Positions 38,652 to 48,270 of a DNA stretch of 64,000 nt are shown in pieces; position 1 is the stretch's first letter, and each line of letters opens with the position of its first letter. The DNA is from Gilliamella sp. Pas-s25 (GTDB lineage Bacteria > Pseudomonadota > Gammaproteobacteria > Enterobacterales > Orbaceae). The stretch covers positions 50,023 to 114,022 of the forward strand of contig NZ_WTEV01000008.1 of assembly GCF_009795885.1 (NCBI RefSeq). The letters run 5' to 3'. Both the position numbers and the translations under genes were made by a program. The notes under the pieces were generated by a model, which was not told the DNA's origin, did not search any database, and worked only from the letters and a program-made list of their open reading frames with translations.

Positions 38652-39923
38652 TTAATGTTCTTTTAAACCTAAACCTTTACTAAGCACTTTAAAACAGTCA
38701 TCACAATCATGTGTTGCTGCGTGGAGCAATGTTTGAGTCGGTGCATGGATTAATTTATTGGTTAAACGATGGGAAAACTCAGCAAAAACATCATCAATAT
38801 TAGCACCCTGCTTGATAGCATTTAAAGCTTTTATTTGTAATTCACGCTTAATACTTTCCGCATTACTACGATACTGCTTAACATAAGCAACTGCATGTCT
38901 AGTTTTAATCCAATCAATGAAATGTTCAGCTTGTTCTTGAATAAGATATTGCGCTTCTTTAGCGGCAATAGCGCGTTGCTCTAAATTACTTTCAACCGTT
39001 TTTTGTAAGTCATCAATAGTGTAAAGATGCACATTATTGAGCTGATTAACCTCTTCCTCGACATCACGAGGCACAGCTAAATCAATAAACAGCATTTTAC
39101 GATAATTTCTAGCATGTAAGGTGCGTTCGACCATGCCTTTACCTATGATAGGTAAAGGGCTTGCTGTTGAACTAATCACAATATCAACATCTTTAAGTCG
39201 ATTAGCGATATCAGGCAATGAAATGATTTCTGCATCGATACCAGCCGCAAGTTTTAATGCCTTTTCACGGGTACGATTGGCAATAATGACGTGATTAAAC
39301 CCATGCGGTTTTAGATAGCGCGAGATAAGCTCTATCGTTTCCCCTGCTCCAACAAGCATAATATTTAAACTAGAAGTATCAACAAAAATATGACGAGCAA
39401 CTAAACAAGCGGCATAAGCAACAGATGCCGTATTAGCACCAATATTGGTTTCACTGCGGACAATTTTTGCCACATGAAATACTGTTTGAAATAGTTTTTT
39501 TAATTGGACAGATAAACAGTTTTGTTTTTGAGCAAAACTATATGCCTGCTTAACTTGCCCTAAAATTTGTGGCTCACCAATGATCATTGAGTCTAAACCG
39601 CTAGCCACCGACATCAAATGCTCAATAGCTTGTTGACCGTCATACCAATAAAGTGAGTCTTGATATAGCTCAATATCAAGATGATGAAATTGCCCCAACC
39701 AACTTTCTACCGACTGTTTTAATCTTAGATAGTCGGTTTGATGCTCATAACTTAAATAAATTTCAGTTCGATTACAGGTAGACAAAATCACACACCCTTC
39801 AACCAAAGGATGTTGGTATAAGCTATATAGCGCTTTATCGACAATCTCAGTAGGAAAAGCAAGCCTTTCCCTTAAAGCGACTGGCGCAGTTTTATGATTA
39901 ACACCAAAAATTGTAATGGACAT
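38652..39923 (-). CDS. hemA: Glutamyl-tRNA reductase
   Basis: NADPH-dependent reduction of glutamyl-tRNA to glutamate-1-semialdehyde, the first committed step of tetrapyrrole synthesis. The N-terminal GVNHKTAPVALRERLAF and the catalytic cysteine in ILSTCNRTEIYL are diagnostic. SGLDSMIIGEPQILGQVK, the Rossmann stretch MLVGAGETIELISRYL and VDLAVPRDVE-like IDLAVPRDVEEEV follow. 423 residues (E. coli 418). Divergent from lolB-ispE, as in E. coli, but prfA, which follows hemA in E. coli, is not next to it. Confidence 0.96.
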   Translation of the reverse strand: MSITIFGVNHKTAPVALRERLAFPTEIVDKALYSLYQHPLVEGCVILSTCNRTEIYLSYEHQTDYLRLKQSVESWLGQFHHLDIELYQDSLYWYDGQQAIEHLMSVASGLDSMIIGEPQILGQVKQAYSFAQKQNCLSVQLKKLFQTVFHVAKIVRSETNIGANTASVAYAACLVARHIFVDTSSLNIMLVGAGETIELISRYLKPHGFNHVIIANRTREKALKLAAGIDAEIISLPDIANRLKDVDIVISSTASPLPIIGKGMVERTLHARNYRKMLFIDLAVPRDVEEEVNQLNNVHLYTIDDLQKTVESNLEQRAIAAKEAQYLIQEQAEHFIDWIKTRHAVAYVKQYRSNAESIKRELQIKALNAIKQGANIDDVFAEFSHRLTNKLIHAPTQTLLHAATHDCDDCFKVLSKGLGLKEH

Positions 39924-40086
39924 TGCATCGCTTCTTTTTTGTAGGTTATATTAGATATAATTATTTTATTCAGCGTTCTTAAAACTCATATTATACATAA
40001 AAAACAATAAAAGGTTCTTTTTCTTATTCAGCAAATAATCAGTTATAATACTGCCATCGTTGACAAATACAACTAAGAGTTATGCC

Positions 40087-40707
40087 ATGTCTAAAATTAA
40101 ATATGCTTTTATTATCATGCTACCGTTACTTATCACAGCTTGCCAAACAACGAAATCTCAAAACAATACGTCGGTTGCGCAACAATGGCAAGTTCATCAA
40201 CAAAATCTAAAACAAATAAACGCTTTTCAAGTAAAAGGTAGTATCGCTTATATAAGTGATAAATCGCGTAGTTATGGACGATTTTTGATAACTCAACAAT
40301 CAACCGATAATTACCAAGTCAAATTGACCTCACCGGTTGGTACCAACATTTTAACTTTAAACGCAGAGCCTAATTATGCTCAATTGATTGATAAACATGG
40401 TGGAAGCTACCAAGATGTCAATGTTGAAAATCTCATGAAAAAAATATCTAATGTAAATATCCCACTTAATTCTTTACACAATTGGCTAAAAGGTTTTTCA
40501 GACAATATCAATACTGACAAATTAGACAATTCAGGGCGATTAATATCAACAATATTTGTGCAAAATAATAATAAGTGGACATTAAAAATTCCAAGTTACG
40601 CAGCTTACACCTATAAAAATCAAAAAATTGATTTGCCAGCTACTATCGAACTTACGCATGATGACGAACTTGTCCGCTTAAAAATTAGTGACTGGATTTT
40701 AAAATAA
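40087..40707 (+). CDS. lolB: Outer-membrane lipoprotein receptor LolB
   Basis: Receives lipoproteins from LolA and inserts them in the outer membrane; itself a lipoprotein. ATG 40087 gives the signal MSKIKYAFIIMLPLLITAC with lipidated Cys19. AAGAG at 40075-40079 supports it, while the TTG at 40060 does not. The 206 residues match E. coli LolB (207). Weakly conserved stretches such as FQVKGSIAYISDKSRSYGRF, LTSPVGTNILTL and NWLKG fit the family. Gap of 12 bases to ispE. Confidence 0.9.
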   Translation: MSKIKYAFIIMLPLLITACQTTKSQNNTSVAQQWQVHQQNLKQINAFQVKGSIAYISDKSRSYGRFLITQQSTDNYQVKLTSPVGTNILTLNAEPNYAQLIDKHGGSYQDVNVENLMKKISNVNIPLNSLHNWLKGFSDNINTDKLDNSGRLISTIFVQNNNKWTLKIPSYAAYTYKNQKIDLPATIELTHDDELVRLKISDWILK

Positions 40708-40719
40708 CGGAAAATAGTG

Positions 40720-41559
40720 ATGAAACAGTGGTTATCTCCTGCTAAATTAAATTTATTTTTATATATTACTGGTCGTCGTGCAGACAACTATCATAATTTA
40801 CAAACGTTGTTTCAATTTATTGATTATTGTGACACCGTAACGTTTAGTGCACGCAAAGATAACAAGATTAACTTATTAACCGATTTTGCAAACATACCAG
40901 CTAATAAAAATTTAATTGTCATTGCCGCTGAACAATTAAAAAATTATACCAATCGCAATGATCTAGGTGTAGATATCGCAATTGATAAAAAGATCCCTAT
41001 GGGAGGAGGATTGGGAGGCGCATCGTCCAATGCGGCGACGGTATTAGTGGCTCTTAATCAGTTATGGCAACTTAACTTATCCACTGAAACATTAATGGAT
41101 ATAGGGCGAAACATTGGTGCCGATGTCCCTATTTTTATTTATGGACATGCTGCTTTTGCTGAAGGAATTGGCGATCAATTTCAACCTATAGATATACCAG
41201 AATATTGGTACCTAGTCACTTACCCTAATATTGAAATATCTACAGTTAAAATTTTTAATGATCCTGAGCTAACTCGTAACACACCGGTCCAAAACATCAC
41301 TGATTTGCTTTCATTGCCGTTTAACGAATTGCAAAATGATTGTGAAAGCATTGTTCGAAAACGCTATCCTAAAGTAGACAATATAATTACTTACCTTTCT
41401 CAATATGGTACTACTCGATTAACCGGCACCGGTGCATGTGTTTTTACACAGTGTGAATCAAAGCAGCAAGCATTAACCATTCAAAACAAACTTAAAGAAC
41501 TCTCAATCCATAGTTTTGTGGCTAAATCATTAAACTCTTCACCTTTATACGCAAATTAA
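40720..41559 (+). CDS. ispE: 4-diphosphocytidyl-2-C-methyl-D-erythritol kinase
   Basis: ATP-dependent GHMP kinase of the MEP isoprenoid pathway. The N-terminal SPAKLNLFLYITGRRADNYH carries the catalytic Lys. The ATP loop PMGGGLGGASSNAATVLVALN, catalytic Asp in GADVPIF and the third motif RLTGTGACVF are all present. 279 residues (E. coli 283). The ATG at 40720 aligns with E. coli; an adjacent GTG at 40717 is less likely. Operon with lolB; in E. coli prs comes next, but here a terminator and ada follow. Confidence 0.95.
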   Translation: MKQWLSPAKLNLFLYITGRRADNYHNLQTLFQFIDYCDTVTFSARKDNKINLLTDFANIPANKNLIVIAAEQLKNYTNRNDLGVDIAIDKKIPMGGGLGGASSNAATVLVALNQLWQLNLSTETLMDIGRNIGADVPIFIYGHAAFAEGIGDQFQPIDIPEYWYLVTYPNIEISTVKIFNDPELTRNTPVQNITDLLSLPFNELQNDCESIVRKRYPKVDNIITYLSQYGTTRLTGTGACVFTQCESKQQALTIQNKLKELSIHSFVAKSLNSSPLYAN

Positions 41560-41566
41560 ACAAAAG

Positions 41567-41607
41567 ACCTTAATCTAAAAATATCATTAGATGATTAAGG
41601 TTTTTTA
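41567..41607 (+). terminator. lolB-ispE terminator
   Basis: Long stem ACCTTAATC (41567-41575) and GATTAAGGT (41593-41601), with inner ATCTAA/TTAGAT complementarity, then six T. Confidence 0.8.
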
Positions 41608-41823
41608 TAAATAATGCCAATGGTTAAATATTAAATAAGCTACATTTGTGCCAAGCGCTAATCTTGCTATCACTAATAATAGTTAAGTTCAAATCAAACT
41701 AAACAACAAAATAAAAAATAGTTGTCTTTTTTTCGGTTGCAACGCTTCGTGTTTATTTAATATGCTACCGGATTGTTAATTCCTCAGTTATTAAATTAAC
41801 TAAAATTGGGACTTTTAAAAATT

Positions 41824-42885
41824 ATGCTTATTACTAATGTCGAAAAAATAAAACAATATTATCAAGCTTTACTGGCAAAGGATGCGCACTATATCGGGAT
41901 ATTTTACGCAGGCGTTAAAACAACATCGATATTTTGTATTGCGACTTGCCGAGCAAAGAAACCAAAATTTGAAAATGTAGAATTTTTTAGTACTTTTAAA
42001 GAAGCCCTTGATGCAGGGTATCGTCCTTGTAAAATTTGTAAACCAACTGAAAACGCAAATGAAGCACCACCAGAAGTTGTTAAAGCTATTACATTAATTA
42101 CACAAAATCCCAAAACAAAAATATCGGATACACAATTAAAAGAACATCAAATAACTCCCGAAACAGTCAGACGCTGGTTCAAAAAACACTATGGTATTAC
42201 TTTCCAATCCTACCAAAGAATGTATCGAATTAATCATGCCTTTCAAGAGCTTAAAATCGGCAAAAATGTCATTAATACCGCTTATGATACAGGATATGAA
42301 TCTTTAAGTGGCTTTGGATATACCTATAAAAAAATCACCAAAAATGCCCCATTAATAAGCATTAACCAAGACATTATCCTAATTAATCGCTTAACAACGC
42401 CATTAGGACCTATGTTTATATGCTCCACTAATCAAGGGATCTGCTTATTAGAATTTGTCGACAGACGAATGTTAGAAACCGAATTCGAACAGCTGCAAAA
42501 ACAGTTAAAATTGCAGATAATTTTTGGAGATAACCAGCATATAAAACAAGCAAAAGAAGAAATTACTGAGTACTTTCAAGGAAAAAGACAACATTTTAGT
42601 GTCAATTTGCATACACCAGGAACAGATTTTCAGCAAACCGTTTGGGACAGTTTAAAGCAGATCCCTTATGGCAAACTAACTACCTATAAAGCACAAGCAG
42701 AAAACATCAATAATCCACATGCTATACGTGCAGTTGCAAACGCAAATGGGTTTAATCGAGTCGCAATTATCATACCTTGTCACAGGGTCATTGGATCAAA
42801 TGGTGAATTAATGGGATATGGCGGAGGATTAGAAAGAAAACGCTGGTTAATTGAACATGAAAAAAATCACTCAAAGCAAAATTAA
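41824..42885 (+). CDS. ada: Ada: methylphosphotriester sensor, AraC regulator and O6-methylguanine methyltransferase
   Basis: Full-length adaptive-response protein (353 aa; E. coli 354). The N-terminal zinc domain keeps all four cysteines (IFCIATC and RPCKICK), the first being the methyl acceptor. An AraC-type HTH (about residues 80-175, RRWFKKHYGITFQSYQR and NTAYDTGYESLSGFG) gives self-activation. The C-terminal MGMT domain has the acceptor cysteine in IIPCHRVIGSNG and ends GYGGGLERKRWLIEHE. ATG 41824 is preferred to TTG 41806, though its ribosome site is poor. No alkB or other Ada regulon gene is adjacent. Confidence 0.93.
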   Translation: MLITNVEKIKQYYQALLAKDAHYIGIFYAGVKTTSIFCIATCRAKKPKFENVEFFSTFKEALDAGYRPCKICKPTENANEAPPEVVKAITLITQNPKTKISDTQLKEHQITPETVRRWFKKHYGITFQSYQRMYRINHAFQELKIGKNVINTAYDTGYESLSGFGYTYKKITKNAPLISINQDIILINRLTTPLGPMFICSTNQGICLLEFVDRRMLETEFEQLQKQLKLQIIFGDNQHIKQAKEEITEYFQGKRQHFSVNLHTPGTDFQQTVWDSLKQIPYGKLTTYKAQAENINNPHAIRAVANANGFNRVAIIIPCHRVIGSNGELMGYGGGLERKRWLIEHEKNHSKQN

Positions 42886-43114
42886 ATGTATTTGTAAAAA
42901 TTTTAAAAAAACATAAAGTGTTTAAAAAGAATTTTTTACGGCATGGTATCATTTAATGATTAATTACGATTTTACTAATGAAACAAATATACTAATTGAT
43001 AAGTATTGCTAGTTTTTAGCATGATATTACGGTTTCTTTATTGCAACTAAAAAGTTTGCAGGTATATAATGAAAAATTAGCAACTCTTATAGAAAAGGCT
43101 TAGAGAGCATTTAA

Positions 43115-43666
43115 ATGAATCAGTTACAAGAAAAACTTGCATTAATTAAAAACAGCATTCTTACCATTCCCAATTACCCAAAAGAAGGGGTTTTGTTTCG
43201 TGATATCACCAGTTTACTTGCTGATCCTATTGCATTTAAAACCACTGTTGAATTACTAATTGATCATTATCGTAATAAAAAAATTGATAAAGTTGTTGGC
43301 ACAGAAGCGCGAGGGTTTATTTTTGCAGCACCAATTGCGTTAGCATTGGGTGTAGGTTTTATTCCTGTTCGTAAACCTAATAAATTACCTCGTCACGTGT
43401 TTAAAGAGGAATATCAACTTGAGTACGGCACAGACACATTAGAAATTCACACAGATGCCATTAAACCAGGTGAACGGGTATTAATTATTGATGATTTACT
43501 CGCTACTGGTGGAACAATCGCTGCAACAGCTAACTTAATTCGGAAAGCTGGTGGTATTGCCGAAAATGCTGCATTTGTGATCAACTTACCAGATTTAGGT
43601 GGCAAATCCAAGTTAACGGATATGGGGATTGATTGCTTTACTTTAGTTAATTTTGACGGAGAATAA
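43115..43666 (+). CDS. apt: Adenine phosphoribosyltransferase
   Basis: Converts adenine and PRPP to AMP (purine salvage). The 183 residues match E. coli Apt. Visible motifs are [16 protein letters not shown] [39 protein letters not shown] and the PRPP loop [17 protein letters not shown]. It is monocistronic, between a 229-base upstream gap and a strong terminator. Confidence 0.96.
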   Translation: MNQLQEKLALIKNSILTIPNYPKEGVLFRDITSLLADPIAFKTTVELLIDHYRNKKIDKVVGTEARGFIFAAPIALALGVGFIPVRKPNKLPRHVFKEEYQLEYGTDTLEIHTDAIKPGERVLIIDDLLATGGTIAATANLIRKAGGIAENAAFVINLPDLGGKSKLTDMGIDCFTLVNFDGE

Positions 43667-43677
43667 TGATTACTATT

Positions 43678-43702
43678 AAGGGCACGCTTGGTGCCCTTTT
43701 TT
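43678..43702 (+). terminator. apt terminator
   Basis: Stem AAGGGCAC (43678-43685) and GTGCCCTT (43691-43698), loop GCTTG, T run. Confidence 0.88.
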
Positions 43703-43948
43703 CATTTTAAGTACCATTCATTTCTTTTCCTTTCTAAAATCAAACCCGCAAACCCGTAAGTTATTTTTGTTGTATACAAAAAATAGATATGCACGCCTCA
43801 CTTCATCTAAATTCAGCTGTACCGATCAAAACAAGAAAATAATAAAAAAACCAACTAAAACGAATAAAAATACACTTCACATCTTGATTAAGCTTTAAAT
43901 GTGAATTATTATTCAATAATTAAGCATAATTATTTAAAAGGAAATAAA

Positions 43949-44719
43949 ATGAAAAAATTTAACCACATTATTACAAGAATTCCCGCCAAATCACTTATTA
44001 ACGGTTTAACTTCAGCTAACTTGGGCAAACCAGATTATCAAAAAGCCTTAGATCAACATAATAATTATATTCGTGCATTACAGCAGTGCGATGTTGACAT
44101 CACCATTTTACCCGCTGATGAACGCTTTCCAGATTCAGTATTTGTTGAAGATGCAGTCCTTTGTACGCCATATTGTGCCATTATTACAAGACCGGGAGCC
44201 GAAAGCCGCAGGGAAGAAACTGAAATTATTGCTGAGACCATCGAAAGATTTTATCCGAATAAAGTGGAAAGAATTAACGCACCCGGTACAGTTGAAGCGG
44301 GCGATATAATGATGGTTGAAAACCACTACTACATTGGTTTATCGGCTCGAACCAACCTAGCTGGCGCTAACCAAATGATAGCTATTTTAGAAAAGTATGG
44401 ATTAACGGGCTCGGTGGTTAAACTCGAAAAAGTGTTACATCTAAAAACTGGTCTTGCTTATTTAGAGAATAACAACTTATTAGCAGCAGGCGAATTTATC
44501 ACTAAACCCGAATTCCAACACCTTAATATTATTGAAATCCCTGAGCAAGAAAGTTATGCGGCTAACTGCATATGGGTTAACGACCGCGTTATTATGCCAG
44601 CAGGCTACCCAATCACAAAAGGCAAAATCGCAAAGCTTGGTTACCAAGTTATCGAAGTGGATACCTCTGAATATCAAAAAATAGATGGTGGCGTAAGTTG
44701 CATGTCATTACGATTTTAA
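43949..44719 (+). CDS. ddaH: Dimethylarginine dimethylaminohydrolase
   Basis: Hydrolyses NG-methylated arginines to citrulline and (di)methylamine. The guanidine-modifying (pentein) fold shows RFPDSVFVEDAVL, the catalytic His in KVLHLKTGLAYL and the catalytic Cys in GGVSCMSLRF. Its 256 residues follow Pseudomonas aeruginosa DdaH closely from memory, more closely than arginine deiminase. ATG 43949 has AAGGAAA just upstream; the longer frame from 43901 is not conserved. A basic amino acid exchanger follows by 49 bases. The high similarity to a distant genus suggests transfer, but this is inference. Confidence 0.88.
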   Translation: MKKFNHIITRIPAKSLINGLTSANLGKPDYQKALDQHNNYIRALQQCDVDITILPADERFPDSVFVEDAVLCTPYCAIITRPGAESRREETEIIAETIERFYPNKVERINAPGTVEAGDIMMVENHYYIGLSARTNLAGANQMIAILEKYGLTGSVVKLEKVLHLKTGLAYLENNNLLAAGEFITKPEFQHLNIIEIPEQESYAANCIWVNDRVIMPAGYPITKGKIAKLGYQVIEVDTSEYQKIDGGVSCMSLRF

Positions 44720-44768
44720 AATGATTGAATGAAAAACTGCTAATACTCAACTCAACAATAAGCAAATT

Positions 44769-46169
44769 ATGAATACACCAATACAAAAAAAGCTAGGCAT
44801 ACTTCCCCTTACCCTATTAGTTGTTGGCAGTATTGTAGGGAGTGGAATTTTTAGCCTACCACAAAACATGGCCGAAGGGTCAGGCACTGCAGGGATTTTA
44901 ATTGCATGGACAATAACCCTTTTGGGCATGTTTATGCTAACACGGATATTTCAGTATTTATCGATCCGATTTTACAAAATCAATGATGGATTATACGGCT
45001 ATGTGCGAGAAGGATTTGGCGATTATATCGGCTTTAATGCAGCATGGGGATACTGGATATCGGCATGGATGTCGTGTACTAGCTACTTAGTTATTTTATT
45101 TAGCGCATTAGGATCTTTTGACTGCTTGAGCTTTTTTGGTCATGGCACCACGTTACCAGCAGTTATTGCGGCTATTTTATTGTTATGGATAGTACATTAT
45201 TTTGTATTGAAAGGAATATATCGTGCCTTCTTATTAAATTGTTTAGTGACATTGGCTAAAATTGTGCCTATTGGTTTATTTATTGTTTGTGTTAGCCTAG
45301 CCTTTAAAATATCGACATTTAAGATCGACTTTTGGGGAACTGCGCAATTAGGATCAATTATTGATCAAGTTAAAAACACCATGCTTTATACCGTTTGGGT
45401 CTATTTAGGGATTGAAAGCGCAACGGTTTATGCCAAAAGAGCCAAAAATATCATTAGTATTAGTCGCGCAACCTTTTTTGGCTTTGCCATTACCAGTTTA
45501 TTACTTATTTGCGTATCTGTGTTATCGCTTGGCATTGTGCCACAGCAAGAACTGGCACAAATGAAAAACCCATCAATGGCCTTAGTCATTGAACGTGTCA
45601 TTGGTAGCTGGGGTGCAACCTTGATCAATATCGGCTTAATCGTGTCGGTCAGTGGTGGATTATTATCGTGGCTAATGCTAGCTGCCGAAATGCTATTTTT
45701 AAGCGGCCAAGGCAAACAGCACACGGTGCCAAGTTGCTTTGGTAAACTCAACAAAGCGGGTACACCTTTCAACGCATTATGGTTAACAACAAGCTTAATA
45801 ACGGTATTAATTATCCTTGCTCATTTCAATCAATCGGGCTACAACACCTTAATCCAGTTATCAACCTCAATGGTGCTGATCCCCTACTTGCTTTCGGCAC
45901 TTTTCGTTTCCAAACTGGCTATTCAACAAGGCAAAGCCTATTTAATTATAATTGGCGCTTTAGGATCGATTTATGGAGTATGGTTGATTTATGCTGGTGG
46001 TACAACTTATTTATTACTTTCCATGATACTCTATAGCGTGGGACTATGTTTTTACCTCTATGCCAGAAAGGAACGATCTTTACCAGCATTTAGTTATTTG
46101 CACGACAAAGTGTATGCTATTGCAATTATCCTATTAGCTGTCATCGCTATTTTATACTTCTTGATCTGA
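44769..46169 (+). CDS. APC-superfamily basic amino acid/polyamine exchanger (ArcD-like)
   Basis: A 466-residue, roughly twelve-span inner-membrane carrier. VGSIVGSGIFSLPQNMAEGSG in the first span is the signature of the arginine:ornithine antiporter group (ArcD, YdgI). GIESATVYAKRAKN and the NKAGTPFNALWLTT loop also fit. It follows ddaH, so its likely job is methylarginine or arginine uptake in exchange for citrulline or ornithine. The substrate is an inference. No arginine deiminase, ornithine carbamoyltransferase or carbamate kinase genes are in the window. Confidence 0.82.
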   Translation: MNTPIQKKLGILPLTLLVVGSIVGSGIFSLPQNMAEGSGTAGILIAWTITLLGMFMLTRIFQYLSIRFYKINDGLYGYVREGFGDYIGFNAAWGYWISAWMSCTSYLVILFSALGSFDCLSFFGHGTTLPAVIAAILLLWIVHYFVLKGIYRAFLLNCLVTLAKIVPIGLFIVCVSLAFKISTFKIDFWGTAQLGSIIDQVKNTMLYTVWVYLGIESATVYAKRAKNIISISRATFFGFAITSLLLICVSVLSLGIVPQQELAQMKNPSMALVIERVIGSWGATLINIGLIVSVSGGLLSWLMLAAEMLFLSGQGKQHTVPSCFGKLNKAGTPFNALWLTTSLITVLIILAHFNQSGYNTLIQLSTSMVLIPYLLSALFVSKLAIQQGKAYLIIIGALGSIYGVWLIYAGGTTYLLLSMILYSVGLCFYLYARKERSLPAFSYLHDKVYAIAIILLAVIAILYFLI

Positions 46170-46396
46170 TCATATTTAGTCGAGGCTTTTTGACAATCTC
46201 AAATAGCCTCATATGAGCAAAAAATACGAATATATAAAAGGAATACAAGCGACTTAAATAATAAGTTATATTTGTATATAACATTAATTTTATGCTTTAA
46301 CTTTTGAGGATGAAAATTTCTTTTATCAAGATTTATTACTTACTATTAAATAACTTAGATTCACTATGAAATTAAAAATAAGTAAGCATCTAAGCG

Positions 46397-47143
46397 TTAT
46401 TTTCGAAACAGATAAAAATCAGCTAACAACCGTCTAAACTCTTGTGAATAACGCCCATCATCCTCTCGCATACACAATTCCTGCGAATTAACCTTATTAG
46501 ACTGAATTAATGAAAAAGCCATCAACGACAACGAAAAGTCTTTATCTGCACTATATCTAACATTCATCAATTCGTGTAAATATAACTGATTAGATTCACA
46601 TAATAACCTAAACTGATTAGATAAATGATAAGGCAAAACTAAACAAAATTGACCTGCGGGGTTTAATAAACGCTTAACCGTGTCAATAAGCTGTTGAAAG
46701 TTTAAACTTTCGGTATAACGTGCTAATTGCCTTTGTGGATTACGACAATCAACAGCTGATTCAAAATAAGGAGGATTTGTCACAATCAAATCATAGCCCA
46801 CGGCATGACTTGGCTCAAATTGATTAATATCGATATTAATCGCATTAACCGAGGTAAACCCAGCTTGTTGGCTATTTTGCTGGCATTGTGCCACTGCCTG
46901 CACATCAATATCAATCGCATCAATTTGACAGTGATTATGTTCTAATCGCTGAGCTAACATCAACGCAATTACGCCACAACCGCAGCCAATATCCAGTATT
47001 TTTTGCGGAGCAGAACGAATGGGCGCCCATGCGCCTAACAAACAACTATCAGTTGTTACCTTCATTGGACTTTTGTCGTGCCCAACAAAAAAACGTTTAA
47101 AGGTAAAGCCACCTTTTTTTAATGGTAATGGATTATTGTGCAT
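46397..47143 (-). CDS. trmN6: tRNA1(Val) A37 N6-methyltransferase
   Basis: SAM-dependent methyltransferase acting on A37 of tRNA-Val (E. coli YfiC/TrmN6). It has the Rossmann motif [17 protein letters not shown] and the N6-adenine catalytic [24 protein letters not shown] near the N-terminus aligns with YfiC. I chose ATG 47143 ([13 protein letters not shown], 248 aa; E. coli 245) over the longer frame. It overlaps the nfi 3' end by 11 bases, so the two genes form an operon. Confidence 0.9.
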   Translation of the reverse strand: MHNNPLPLKKGGFTFKRFFVGHDKSPMKVTTDSCLLGAWAPIRSAPQKILDIGCGCGVIALMLAQRLEHNHCQIDAIDIDVQAVAQCQQNSQQAGFTSVNAINIDINQFEPSHAVGYDLIVTNPPYFESAVDCRNPQRQLARYTESLNFQQLIDTVKRLLNPAGQFCLVLPYHLSNQFRLLCESNQLYLHELMNVRYSADKDFSLSLMAFSLIQSNKVNSQELCMREDDGRYSQEFRRLLADFYLFRK

Positions 47144-47804
47144 GTTTAAACTTCTTAAACAAAGGTTTATTTGACGCAATCGCATCAGCCCAGCGCGTTG
47201 GTTCAGGCAAGCGATAGCCACGCAAGCATAAATTAACCCATTTTAAAGCGCTATCTTGACTCACTCGGTGACCGGCCGAAATAAATAAAGGATTGCAATT
47301 ATTTTTACTGCATAGCACCCAACCAATCTGGTCTTGCTTATCTTGCAAAGGCGTGACACTACCTGCTTGTTTTGGCAATGGTTTATACTGACCGCACAAC
47401 TTTTTTTTAGCCACTCCAATCGTTGGCATATCTAGCAACAAACCTAAATGACTGGCAATACCTAAACGTCGAGGGTGAGCAACCCCTTGTCCATCAACGA
47501 ACAATAAATCGGGTTTCTGAGTTACCTGCTGCCATGCCTCGATCAGTGCTGGATACTCACGAAAAGATAAATAACCGGGAATATAAGGAAACTGTGTTCT
47601 TATTCGAGCAATATGGTACTCAACAACCTTAAAATCAGGATAAGTAAGAACAACAATTGCAGCTCTAGTCACATGACCATCATCCTCAAAACCGACATCG
47701 GTTCCACCAATAAATTTAACCGACTGACAAAACGCATCGGTTAATATAACTTGTTTTGCTAACGTCTGTTGTGTTTGCCTTAATTGTTCTAAATTAATAG
47801 ACAT
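47133..47804 (-). CDS. nfi: Endonuclease V (deoxyinosine 3' endonuclease)
   Basis: Nicks DNA one base 3' of deoxyinosine. The 223-residue length equals E. coli Nfi. The first catalytic Asp is in [49 protein letters not shown] and [10 protein letters not shown] complete the family signature. Upstream member of a two-gene unit with trmN6. Confidence 0.94.
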   Translation of the reverse strand: MSINLEQLRQTQQTLAKQVILTDAFCQSVKFIGGTDVGFEDDGHVTRAAIVVLTYPDFKVVEYHIARIRTQFPYIPGYLSFREYPALIEAWQQVTQKPDLLFVDGQGVAHPRRLGIASHLGLLLDMPTIGVAKKKLCGQYKPLPKQAGSVTPLQDKQDQIGWVLCSKNNCNPLFISAGHRVSQDSALKWVNLCLRGYRLPEPTRWADAIASNKPLFKKFKHAQ

Positions 47805-47858
47805 TTTGATTCTGATCAGTATTATTATCTACAATAAATTGATTTTACCAGAATTAGC

Positions 47859-47978
47859 ATGCCATATACATCAGCAAATCCCGTTGAACTAACAGAAGAA
47901 ATAAAAAAAGTCACTTTATTGTCAATGCTGCGCCAGTTACATCAACCGAACAATCCAGCGATTTTATTAACCAAATAA
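47859..47978 (+). CDS. Short ORF or gene fragment (39 codons) after nfi
   Basis: Starts MPYTSANPVELTEEIKKVTL and ends NPAILLTK. It reads like real protein with an N-terminal helix, but it is cut short and has no clear ribosome site. I recognise no family. It is probably the start of a gene removed by a rearrangement. The rest of 47805-48270 has no gene, only the hairpin noted below. Confidence 0.25.
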   Translation: MPYTSANPVELTEEIKKVTLLSMLRQLHQPNNPAILLTK

Positions 47979-48183
47979 ACGATGCCAACGCTACTGACAA
48001 CTGCTGGGGGTAGAAATTCCTCGTGTTGTTTTTAGTAATTAGAGAAAACATAGTAATGAATATACATAAAAAAACAACATTAACGCCTTATCATAGACAA
48101 GAAATATGACGTCTATATCATAAAGAAAAATAACCGCAACTGATTTGGCTAACCGCTTTATGGTCAGTCGCTAGGCCATTTAT

Positions 48184-48205
48184 AGCGAGCTAAAGAAAGC
48201 TCGCT
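48184..48205 (-). terminator. Hairpin downstream of the lectin-like gene
   Basis: AGCGAGCT and AGCTCGCT form an 8-bp stem around a 6-base loop. It lies 65 bases after the lectin-like gene's stop on the minus strand. No T run, so only a possible terminator. Confidence 0.4.
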
Positions 48206-48270
48206 TGAACCTTTTTGTTCCTTTAACCAGTAGGAATATCGGCGTGTTCCTGCAGATTAACAAATAAAGA

